Positions 43,655 through 54,500 of a stretch of DNA of 64,000 bases are shown here, piece after piece; within the stretch, counting starts at the first letter, position 1; the number at the start of each line of letters is the position of its first letter. A program made the position numbers and the translations under genes. The DNA is taken from NCBI GenBank assembly GCA_032718475.1, contig JAUCBJ010001520.1, positions 1 through 64,000 on the forward strand. The letters are read 5' to 3'. The notes below the pieces were generated by a model. That model was not told the origin of the DNA, did no database searches, and saw nothing but the letters and a program-made list of their open reading frames with translations. The DNA is from Nemertoderma westbladi. Its lineage: Eukaryota; Xenacoelomorpha; Nemertodermatida; Nemertodermatidae.

Positions 43655-45252
43655 ATGGATTCCTCGATTTCTAACCTTTCTGTGAGGTCTTTTAATAGCA
43701 CCGGGTTTGGGCCAGATAAGATAGATTTAATAAAATGTTTGTCCTTCGGATCTGATATACTGTGCTTGCAAGAACACTTTGTTTTAAAGGATAACCTAAA
43801 TTATATCCGCAAGGAATTTGAACCAATGTTTAAATGTTTTAACGAACCTGCGATTTTTATTAACCCTTCGCAGTCTGGCCGACCCTCGGGTGGTTTGTCG
43901 ATTTTAGTAAAAAATTAGTTATGTAAATATGTAAATTATTTTACGTCTCAGAACCACCGTTTACATGCGATTAAGTTAACATTGCCGAGCTCTACTCTAG
44001 CCATTGTTAATGTTTACTTTCCAACCGACAGTAGATCTTTAACTGCTGTGTCAGATGAGTTTTTAACTATTCTTAATGATATACGAGAGATAATTACGAG
44101 ACTTAATTGCTGTAATGTTATGTTGGTAGGAGACTTTAATGCCGATTTTACTCGAATACAGCACATGTCGAATTATTACAGACTTTTATTAATTCCCTTG
44201 GTCTTGTAGATATGTGGTCTACATATCCGGTCGATTTTACATACCTACACACTGTTAATAACAATTCATTTGCGTCTACACTTGACCATTTTTTAGTTTC
44301 GGGTGCATTGGCTGATTATTGTACAGATGGTGGGGTAACACACATTGGTTCAAATTTTTCTAATCATAGTCCGGTATTTGTTAAATGTAATGTAGATAGT
44401 TTAGATAACGGTGGTGATACGGATCTGGCTTCACAAAATTTTATTGGTAAGCCAAGTTTTAGACGAGCCTCCAATGTTCAGAAATCTGAATTCGTCAATG
44501 TTTTAAGATCTAATGTAGATGGTATCGCTGGTATAAATTGTGCATTGTGCAATGATTTGTTTTGTGTCGATGTCTCTCATGTAAGTAATATTGAATCGTT
44601 TGTGTATAATCTGACAGAGGCGTTGAATGACGCATCGCAGTGTCTCCCTCGTCCCTCCCCTCCCAATAGTAGGACAGGTACGCCAGTAATGCCTGGCTGG
44701 AATGAGCATGTCCGCCCTTATAAGGAGGAATGTTTATTTTGGCATAGCGTTTGGATCTCGGCCGGGAGGCCTAATGAGTCACAGAGCAATTTATTTCATT
44801 TAAGAAGAGTATCAAGAGCGCAATACAAATACGCAGTGCGGCGTTTGAAATGCAATGTAGATTCCATTCGTAGAGATAAATTCATGCAAGCCTGTCTAGA
44901 AAGTGGTTCCGATATTTTTGCTGAAATTAAGAGGCATAGGGGGAACCTATCCAACCTTAGTATGTCCGTGGATGGGGTCAATGACCCCAATGGGATTTCG
45001 GATAAATTTGCCTCCATTTATTCCCAGCTTTACAATCAGAATTATAATGATGACATGTCTCATTTAGAATCTCTCATTAAAGATGGTATAGATAACTTAA
45101 ATCATGAGGATATGGAATGGATAACCCCCCAGTTAGTTTCTGCCGCAATAAATAAACTCCAGTCTGGTAAGTCCGATGTTGTGGGTGATTTTAATTCGGA
45201 TTGTTTCTTGAACGCATCTGAGGTTTTATCGCATCCACTAGATCAACTTGCT
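43655..45252 (+). pseudogene. LINE ORF2 part 1: endonuclease and linker
   Basis: MDSSISNLSVRSFNSTGF opens ORF2; DILCLQEH has the endonuclease Glu. A TAG at 43915-43917 is followed in frame by NVYFPTDSRS and MLVGDFNADF (catalytic Asp/Asn). A one-base shift near 44175 leads to the frame 44212-45288 with FASTLDHFLV (Asp) and NFSNHSPVF (catalytic His near SNHSPV), then WNEHVRPYKEECLFWHSVW and the pre-RT linker. The frame runs into the nested LINE at about 45252. Confidence 0.85.
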
Positions 45253-47019
45253 TACTGGGCGGAAAAGCCAACCAACCACAAAGGTTAAGGCTGAATCACC
45301 AGCCAATCGCCTCAATGGTTGGAAAGCCCACTTTGAAAAGCTCCTCAATAATGACAGGGTATTGCCTGATAACTTTATAGAAGTAAAAGTGTCTGAGTCT
45401 GTACTCCCAGATATTCCCATTGGCGATATCTCCTTTGCAGAAGTGAAGGCTGCTGCAAAGAGCATTAAGACCAATCGTGCCAGTGGAGTAGATGGTGTTC
45501 CCCTGAGGTCTTTAAAATACCTGAGTGTTTAAAGCTCATCTATCCCATCATAGTAGACATGTACCGAACAACTAGAGTCCCACAAGAAATGAAAACAAAT
45601 AAGTTGGTGCCAGTTCCCAAGAAGGGCAACCTAACACTCTATGGTTCTTTTCGGGGAATCTCATTGATCTCGATTGCTGCAAAGCTATACAATAGGATTC
45701 TATTAAATCGCATCAGGGATCCCATTGAGAGACTGCTCCGTGGAAATCAGAATGGGTTCCGTAAGGGTCGTGGTACCATGGAGCCCATTTTGGCACTTCA
45801 CACACAAGGATAATTGAAGAATTATCAAAAAAGAAAGACAGGCATCTGGCTGTTATCTTTGTTGACTTCTTCAAGGCCTTTGATTCAGTCTCTCGCTCAC
45901 GTATGTTCAGCATACTTTCATTATATGGGATTCCTGATGAAATTATTGCAGCAATAAGATCAGTATACGATGGTTCGACAACATTTGTGTCTACTGTTGA
46001 CGGTGACACAGAACCATTTGAAGTGTTATGGGGCGTCCTCCAAGGAGACACACTTGCACCATTCTTGTTCATTATTGTGGTTGACTATGTTCTACGCATG
46101 TCCTTAGATCATCATAATGATGATGGGGTGATGATAACTCCACCTACTGGCTCCAGAAGTCGAGGAAATCCTGCCAAGTACCTAACTGATCTAGACTTTG
46201 CTGATGACTTAGGAGTACTCTCAGAATCACTAGAGGGAGCCCAACGGCTCCTCAGCTCATTTGAACATGCTGCTTCTAGTGTTGGTCTTTTTATTAACTC
46301 CAGAAAGACCAAAATTTTGACAGTTAACTTTGAAAGTCCTCAGCAAGTCTCTGATCGGATGAGCATAAGCTCAAAGGATGGTATGCTTGAGCATGTGGAC
46401 GACTTCTGTTACCTGGGATCATGGATCCGGAAGTCAGGTGAGGACCTTCGAATACGTAAGGGAAAGGCATGGGCAGCCTTGAATAGACTTTCCAGGATTT
46501 GGAAGTCACCGAGAATTAATTGGAAACTTAAGGTCCGATTATTTAGAGCAGCAGTAGTTCCAGTACTCCTCTACGGGAGTCCATGCTGGGCTCTATCTGC
46601 TGAGGACACCAAATCTCTGGATGGCACATTCACAAGAATGCTACGCCGGGTTTATTGTGTCAAGTACAATGCACACATCTCCAACCAGACACTATATAAC
46701 ATTGGAGATGTCTCATTGGTTCCCCCAAGCTTGACACTAGAACAAAATCGCCTCCGCTTTGCAGGACATTGCTTTCGCCGTGAGGACCAGCCAGTGCATA
46801 ATCTTGTACTTTGGCAGCCTCATGGAGTGAATAAGCATGGTGGACAGCCCATGACTTTCTTGAGACGCATCTTAAAGGACACTGGCCTTGAAGATGCGGA
46901 TGATCTAGCAAATGTCATGGGTGATAGGGAGTTGTGGCGGTGCAATTTTGTTGACAAGCCGGCACAGCTTTCTTAAAAATGCAGCTGCAATGCAGCATGC
47001 CGATCCTAGTAGTAGTAGT
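45253..47019 (+). pseudogene. Nested LINE, 5'-truncated ORF2 with RT
   Basis: Three frames carry one ORF2. 45253-45532 is the linker (RLNGWKAHFEKLL, RASGVDGVP). About 45500-45813 has NKLVPVPKKGNLTLYGSFRG and QNGFRKGRG. 45815-46976 has VIFVDFFKAFDSV (motif A), GVLQGDTLAPFLF (B), DLDFADDLGVL (C), FCYLGSWI, VLLYGSPCWAL and RLRFAGHCFRRED. Two frameshifts, near 45510 and 45815. The 3' UTR TGCAGCTGCAATGCAGCA is followed by CCTAGTAGTAGTAGTAG. No endonuclease is present. ACTTGC occurs on both sides (45248-45253 and 47037-47042), a possible target duplication. Confidence 0.85.
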
Positions 47020-48479
47020 AGCGCAGTTTATTTAATACTTGCCTGATGCACGGTTTTGTTCCAAAGTTTCTTCTTATGTCATCGATAATTCCATTAATTA
47101 AGGATAAACTTGTCGATGCGGCGAGTTCGTCGAACTACCGCGCAATTGCAATATCGTCACTGATCCTGAAGACGTTTGAGTGGGTTATGGTTTTGTCTCA
47201 GGGAGAATCTCTGCAGGTAGACGAACTTCAGTTTGGGTTTCAAAAAGGTTCGAGTAGAGTACGACGTCATGTAGCTGGGCAGCTAGTGAGGTGATCTCGT
47301 TCTATTCCCGATTCTCTATGCCGGTGTATGGTTGCTTCCTGGATTTATCTAAGGCGTTTGATATGGTCAACTGGGTTTCACTATTTTTGGAGTTGATTAA
47401 GAAAGGCTTCTCCTTGTTATTCCTTAGAATGTTGCTATTCATGTACCGCGGGCAAACGTGTTGTGTTAGATGGGGTTCATCATCCTCTGAAGAGTTCCCT
47501 ATTACTAATGGTGTGCGGCAGGGGTCAGTGGCTTCACCGCTGCTTTTTTGTGTAATCTTAAATACACTTGTTGTGCGTCTTAGGGATTCTGGAATTGGGT
47601 GCCACATTGGATCTAGGTATTTTGGGGTTTTAGTGTACGCGGACGACATTTTACTATTGTGTCCGTCTATTGCTGGTTTACAGAAAATGTTGAATATATG
47701 TAGTAATTTCGCGGCCGAAAACAATATGTCTTTTAGTACCAACACGGACCCAAACAAAAGCAAAAGTAAGTGCATTCCTTTCGGTTTTTCTTGGTCACCT
47801 CCTAACTGTAATATTTTACTTAACAATACAGTATTGCCGTGGGTTAAACAGGCAACACACTTAGGTAATGTTTTTCATTTCAGTGGTAAATTTGGTGCAA
47901 ACATTACAGTTAAACGTGGTAAATTTATAGGTAAATTGGTGAGCTTATGTTGGGAATTCTATTTTTCACATCCACATTGTTTATCAGTTTTGCAGCGTAT
48001 TTACTGTACTAGTTTTTATGGCAGTACTCTGTGGGATCTTTGGTCAGATGTTGTACGTTTAATGACATCATGGCAAATTAATGTACGTTTGGTGTGGGGA
48101 TTACCGGTAAATACCCATCGTTACATAGTTGAGGGTATTGTGCCTTTTGTACATCCATACAGTGTTATGTAGTAGATTCGTAACGTTTGCCCAGTCTCTA
48201 TTATCTAGTAATAAACCTTCCTTATATTTTTTAGCTTCACTAAGTTTGTTTGATTATCGTACAGTTTCTGGTGCTAATTTGCGGCGTATTTGTAGTAAAT
48301 GTAACGTAGATTTCAGTTCCGTGTCTAAACATGTTTGTAACTCAGTTACTTGGTACCCTGACAATCGTTCCAATTCAATAATTCCGCTTTGTAGAGAAAT
48401 TGTAGATTATAATTTAGGTCTTTTAGAAATTCCCGGTTTCAGTTTGGAGGAAATTAATGCTATTTTATTAAATATATGA
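47020..48479 (+). pseudogene. LINE ORF2 part 2: reverse transcriptase and C-terminus
   Basis: Resumes after the nested LINE with HGFVPKFLLMSSIIPLIKDK and NYRAIAISSLILKTFEWVM. After a frameshift at about 47290 come FLDLSKAFDMVNW (motif A), ITNGVRQGSVASPLLF (B) and VLVYADDILLL (C, catalytic YADD). The thumb-like and C-terminal region runs to FVHPYSVM, then a shift near 48165 and a final frame with a Cys/His stretch (CSKCNVDFSSVSKHVC). Stop at 48479. Confidence 0.85.
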
Positions 48480-48633
48480 GCTAATTAATCACTTGTCGAT
48501 GTCTCATTTACTCTTGTATTGCTATTCTATGTATTGCTTTATAATGTTATTTGTGCTATTTTACGTAGGGCCTACAACTCTGTACTTATATATTTTTTTG
48601 TATAATGTACGATATGAATTAAATAAATAAATT

Positions 48634-48882
48634 TACTGGAAAGGTTTTTTTTACTAACTTGCATGATTAATTAAATTAATCTATAATTATTGATATTTAT
48701 CTATCTAAAGTTCAATTCATTAGGGTATGGACGGACATGCGCCTAATAAGGGCCTTCCAGGGCCTGAAACTACGATCCCGCTTGTCTCCAGCACAACATG
48801 GTGCACAGCGATAATACTTTTTGTTATTTTTTATTTGGTAATGTTTTAGACCTTGTTATCAATTTTATTTAAAATGAAATTT
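48634..48882. other. No gene seen; AT-rich spacer
   Basis: AT-rich DNA after the LINE 3' end, with no coding frame. Confidence 0.4.
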
Positions 48883-49128
48883 TGTTGTAGAACAAATCTA
48901 TTTTGTTCTAGAACGAATAAATTTTGTTCTAGAATATATATGATGTTCTAGAATATATATATATTTTGTTCTAGAATATATATATATTTTGTTCTAGAAT
49001 ATATATATTTTGTTCTAGAATATATATATTTTCTTCTAGAATATATATATTTTGTTCTAGAATATATATATTTTGTTCTAGAATATATATACTTTGTTCT
49101 AGAATATATATATTTTGTTCTAGAACGT
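48883..49128. repeat. AT-rich minisatellite with TTCTAGAA core
   Basis: About eleven units of 17-23 bp, each with TTTTGTTCTAGAA followed by a variable run of (AT)n. The TTCTAGAA palindrome recurs in each. The same words occur in the MITE at 24-651. Confidence 0.9.
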
Positions 49129-50070
49129 TTTTATAAATATTTTTCTTTAAACCCCTTTATTGTCTGCAAAAGTGCGGATAATGAAGACTTTATGTCCGCA
49201 TTATTTTGCGGACAAAATAAAGTTATTATCCAATCAACCTTCCAAAAATGCGGATAATAAAATATTTATCCAATCAACGATCTAGAAGTTTATTATGTTG
49301 AATTCCCATTACTTTTTCTTAGATCAGTAATTACGCTGGTAATTATTAATAAATGTTGCATTAAAATTTTAGTAAAAAAAAAGTTAGGTTACCCCCATGT
49401 GCTGAGAACTCACGCTACGCCTCTGCTAACGATAATACACTCTAACATACACATACACATATACAAGACCTTGTAAAGTTGGACATTAATAATCGTGCTC
49501 GAATATTCATATTGTTTATCGATGCTTGTCCTTTCTCGATGTTACAATTTCTAGGTGCAACAATTCTTTCTGAAAGGCTATAATCCGCAAACCAACAGGA
49601 GTGGGGCCTTCAAAGCAGCAAAAGCTGCAAGCCATCCTAGCGAACAATATAATTATACTATGGCTAGTTGTATATTGGCTTCCGACACACACTAGAAAAT
49701 GGCCATAGTATAATTATAATAGTTCGCTGATGCCTCGCAGTTTTGTCTCGCCCCACAGTCCTATACACTAACTTTGCAAGCTTTATTCCCGAAAGTTTAA
49801 AATTGCCCTTATTGCCACATTGCCCTTGCCACCAAATCCGAATGCTTGAATGTGAGAGCCTTAGAACACTTGGTTAGGTCTTCCCGGACTGGAATACCCG
49901 TCGCCTACCCTCGTCATTCCACGGTACATGATCATGCAATCGAACATGATCACATGATTTCAAAATTATAGGTAGAGCTAGTTACAACCTTCTAATTAAG
50001 AAAAGTATCACCATCAAAACTTAAAAACCAGCGTAAATATACAACGAACCTCATTTCCCCTGAGGATACC
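49129..50070. other. No gene seen; repeats and foldback
   Basis: GCGGATAAT/TCCGCATTAT words recur in both orientations at 49170-49270, where TTATCCAATCAAC also appears twice, suggesting decayed element ends. A foldback lies at 49570-49800. Confidence 0.4.
49570..49800. repeat. Long imperfect foldback with near-perfect inner arms
   Basis: The inner arms 49639-49665 (AGCGAACAATATAATTATAC...) and about 49702-49728 pair almost fully around a 36-nt loop. Pairing continues outward less perfectly through CTGCAAGCCATC / GATGCCTCGCAG and TGGGGC / GCCCCA. It could be a MITE or a hairpin-RNA source. Confidence 0.65.
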
Positions 50071-50785
50071 CTCTAGTATACCCCCTCCCCTACCCACTAC
50101 CCCCAAATAATTGAATAACAATATTTATTTATTAAGAATAATAACTAAGATCCTGTAGCCCTTCTGACTACATTCCGATGGTCTGAAAAAAACAGCAGCC
50201 CGATCCAATTAAATTAAGGATGGATGGTAGAATTACTGACAGATTAATCAGACACTGATCGGTGCATATTACTTGCCAATATACGTTGCTGTGAATGTAA
50301 AAATGGGAACAAATTGAGGGTGATACACAGCAACCGCCAAAACCAATGGAAGTCACTTGCTATCAATTCTATATACTAAGAATACCATCCTCACATCATG
50401 TTGATATTTATAGATCACAGATCATTGTAATAAAATTTCAGAACAGTAGCTTTACAAATGAAAAAAATGCAATAGAACTTCCCTTTAATAAAGATACTAT
50501 AATGATATCATTTTAATAATGAATTGAAATGTGAACTGATCTGAATGAACTGATCGCGGGATAAATACTTTTAACCAGCACCAAATAATATAAACACAAT
50601 ATCACCATTTTAAAGATTAATTATTTGTATTATAGCGAACACTTACACATGTATATGTATATATATTTTAGCAAGCACCCCCAACGAAAAATGGGTGTTG
50701 TGAACAAAAAAAATTTGGAGTAAATATTTTTAACCATCACCAAATTATATAAATTCTCACCATTATTATAAAGATTATTATTTAT

Positions 50786-51417
50786 CAAATTATATGTTGT
50801 CAAAAAATATATGCTGTTCCTTACAGGAAAAAAGTACCGGTATATATCAGAATTAGTGTACAGTATTATGCTTAGAAAAGTCTTAGCGATAAATACAAGT
50901 TTAGTAAAGTTTTAGCATAAAGTTTTCACATAAGTTTTAGCAACAATTTACAACAAGTTTATCAATAAAAACCTTTTATCAATAAAATCCTTTTATCATT
51001 AAAAACCTTTTATCAATAAAAGGCTTGTCTATGAGCACAACCATTCCCAATACCTTTTATTTGTGCGGTTTATTTTATTGACATGTGTGTTGATTAATAG
51101 TGGCTTATTTAGTGGCTGATTAGTACTTTTTTTAACAGTACTGTATTATCTTTAGTATATTTTTTAACAACGACTGCCTTCTTTGATATTACGGGTGCAA
51201 TAAGGTTTCACCTTCTACCTTTTAATTTTTAATAAATAAATGATAAATAAATAAAAATAAATAAAAAATCGGTAATTATTTTACTAACTTTGAACATGTT
51301 TTTCAAAATAAGAAAATTTCCCGATTACATGATATTTTTCCTAGGCATTTTCCAGGTTTTTCCCTGTTTAATTTTTGCCCGGCCTTTTCCTGTTTTCCCG
51401 GTCGTTCGACACTCTGA
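50786..51417. mobile_element. 635-bp insertion specific to copies B and C (copy C)
   Basis: Near-identical to 31938-32573 and absent from copy A. No coding frame. Includes an (AAATA)n-type tract near 51228-51265. Confidence 0.6.
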
Positions 51418-51542
51418 TACCGAACACTTACACAAGTATAAATAGATATATATTAATTAGCATGCAACAAGTAAGGGTATTTTGAAAAATCTCAAAAATT
51501 ATATCAGCCCACATGACAATTTAGGATGCTGTTCTATAATCT

Positions 51543-54500
51543 TTACGTATCATATGGATATTCACCAATCATGTTTCCAGCTGGGTAATAGTCGCAGACT
51601 ACCAGGGTCATGGTGGGGCAAACCTTAACAGCACACCCAAACATCTTTGTTTTACCCCAGATCACCTGCAACAAAATTGGAAAATCTTTTGAGATGGGGC
51701 TATTGATGTTATCTCGGTGAATTACTAATATTATTTATCTCTTATGGAAAAGGAGAAGGTTACGTTTGCATTTCATTATAAATAAAAAATAATCAGGTTT
51801 CAATGGAATAGTTTAGTGAAATCTTTATCATATTTGTCGTTGTCTAATGGTTTCAGTAGAGGACCTAAGCCTCTACCAATATAGTAGACTTTTGATGAAG
51901 GTGTACCAGTATTAGATTCCTTTCCTACAAAGAGAAATTGTTTTGATTCTCTTAAATCCTTGATTCTCGAATCATCCATTGGTTACAGTTGGTTTATATT
52001 AATTATACAGTATGTATTCCATTCTGTTGTACTGTTAATTTACTACGGTAGGCCCTACTGTTCGGAGTACAAATCGCAACACTGTTTCTTATTGATTGCG
52101 ATCCTTATAATTTGTATTATGAATCAAGATGTATTTAAAGAACATACGTAAGGTGGGGGTGAAAGAAAGGGTATCGCAGCGAGGTTTCTGGCTCTCCTAG
52201 AGGACTTCATCAGGCTTTATTAAAGTTAGAAGTTAATGAGAGAAGTTAAAGTAAGGGTATCGCATTAACTTCTAACTTTAATAAAACTTGCCAACACATT
52301 GTAACTTTAATAAAGCCTGATGAAGGCCTCTCTAGGAGAGGCAGAAAGCTCGATGCGATACCCTTTCTTTTTGTTACTTGTCGATGGGTGTAGACTTAGA
52401 ACCACTTTTGTTGTACTAAATGAATCAAGATGGATTCCAATGCTACCTGAAACTCAACTCTTCATTCTAGTTTCATTAAAAAAAAATATATATATCAGTG
52501 TCTAGTCGGTGGTTATTCCAGCTATAAAACTATCATGAATGACCACAAATGAGTTCAGTCAAGTTACAAATTTTACCTTTGTAAGGTAAATCTGCAACAA
52601 CTCAATATACAAATATATAAATTCATGATAATGAAGGTTTTAGATGTTACCTGTGTAAAATGTCCAATACCCTGGAAATTTGAATTTGACAATGGTTCCC
52701 ACTTATTATAGAGACTAACTTCATCATACCAAGGTTTCACCACATCTAAACCATTTTCGATGCAGTTTCCTCCACTACTAGACGAACCTGCAAAGAATAC
52801 ACCCATTAACATGAAATCAATGACCTAGTGTTTGAGCCATTGTGGTATTTCAGTCTCCAAATTTTATTCTTATCTCATTAAATAAAATATTCATATTTCT
52901 TACTAGTGAAAACAACTGGCCTTTAGCACTTGTACTTCTTACTTCCAGGTACATACACATAAAAGCATCATTCTCCTCTACTATTTCCCATTAAAAAGTA
53001 AAGTATAGTAAATTTTCTTCGGCCACCAGGACAGGGATTACGCACAAAGTCTGACGAGTGCCAGTGCCAGTTATTTCCAGAGCGCCCCCCCCCCCAGAAC
53101 TTTACTCCCCAGAGGAAACTCCAGTACTCATTTAGCTACCACTTAAGGATGCAAGATAGAGATGCGCCCTGGCTGGTCCCTTTAAAGCATTCGTGCCGAA
53201 ACGAAAACTGCCCTGGCCCATGTGAGGATCGAACCCACGACCTACGGGAGATGTGAATTCAATGCAACCACTACACCAAGGTGGAACACTTAGACATTAG
53301 ACATAGCAACAGCGACCTCTTGGTCTATCTTTATATTATTATATATAAAATTATCTATATCTTGAAAGCATGGTGAACGGATAATCAACAGAAACATGTT
53401 GTTATCCCTGGGTGATGAGGATGAGGGTAAGCATGGGTGATGCTGATGTTTTTTAACTGCTGTTTTTTTACTGTTCTATTTGCTTGTGTTGTAGTTAAGA
53501 AGATCATGGATGAATGCAGATGAAGTCAGCAATGATCCACAGTTGGACAACAGGTAAACTTGGGCACCACGGCCCGCATTGTTATGCCGCACTACAACCC
53601 CACCTGATTTGCAGTGCAGGTCATGGTCTAAGGGAAAATGCCTCATCCCATACCCATACCAACCTTGAGACAAGTTTTCTCTCCAATAGCTGTATTTTTT
53701 ACCGAACTCTTCCATTTCATGATACTATTTTAGAATCAGATACCGACGATTCATTCCTCACATCGCCTCTGCAAACTCCAAGTGATTCTGACAGTGAAGC
53801 TTTTAAATTTTTTAAGAAAACAGGTCTGCATTTTTTGCATTTAAACGCACGATCTCTGCTTCCCAAACTTTCCGAAATTCGAATTTTAATCAATAAATCT
53901 AACCCAGCAGTTTTAACAATCTCTGAAACTTGGCAAGATGATAGCGAAATTTATATAGAAAAATTTATATTGATAATTACATAGTTTTACGTAAGAATAG
54001 GGACAGACATGGTGGTGGTGTCTGTACTTACATTCGATATGATTTAGCTTTTAATCGTGGGAAGATTTAGAGATTTATGAAGAAGTTTTACTGGTGGAAC
54101 TTTTACTTCCTAAAACTAAACCTATTTCAATCGGTACTTTATCGGTCTTAATCGGTCTTAGGTGTTTTTAATATCTGTTACCATCACAAACTATTACTTA
54201 AATATTACTCAAACTTTACTATAATGTAGTACCAGACGAACTGAAATTAGCTAAGGTTGTTCCTCTGTATAAAAAGAATAGTAAAGTAGAACCCTGTAAT
54301 TACAGACCTGTTAGTATCTTAAGTATTGTATCTAAAATTCTAGAACGTTCTGTTTTTCTACAGCTGGAAGCACATCTTAGTAGGCTAAATCTGATCTATG
54401 AACTTCAGTCCGGTTTTCATAATTCATATTCTACAGACACCTGCCTTATTAACTTAACTGATACAATTAGATATAATAACGCAAAGGGTTTATATACTGG

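Larger units (their letters stand above)
42336..48633 (+). mobile_element. Nearly full-length two-ORF LINE, split by a nested LINE
   Basis: ORF1 (42336-43601) and ORF2 (43655-48479) with endonuclease and RT are followed by a 3' UTR ending near GAATTAAATAAATAAATTT (48633). ORF2 is interrupted at about 45252-47020 by another LINE in the same orientation. It is the best copy of the family whose pieces occur at 21262-31130, 39880-40870 and 41666-42080. Clade not assigned; APE-type, CR1/L2- or Tx1-like. Confidence 0.85.

Noticed and set aside
53226-53294. A genuine tRNA gene
   Set aside because: Box A and B are present, but there is no cloverleaf with a proper anticodon arm and acceptor stem; it is the head of a SINE.
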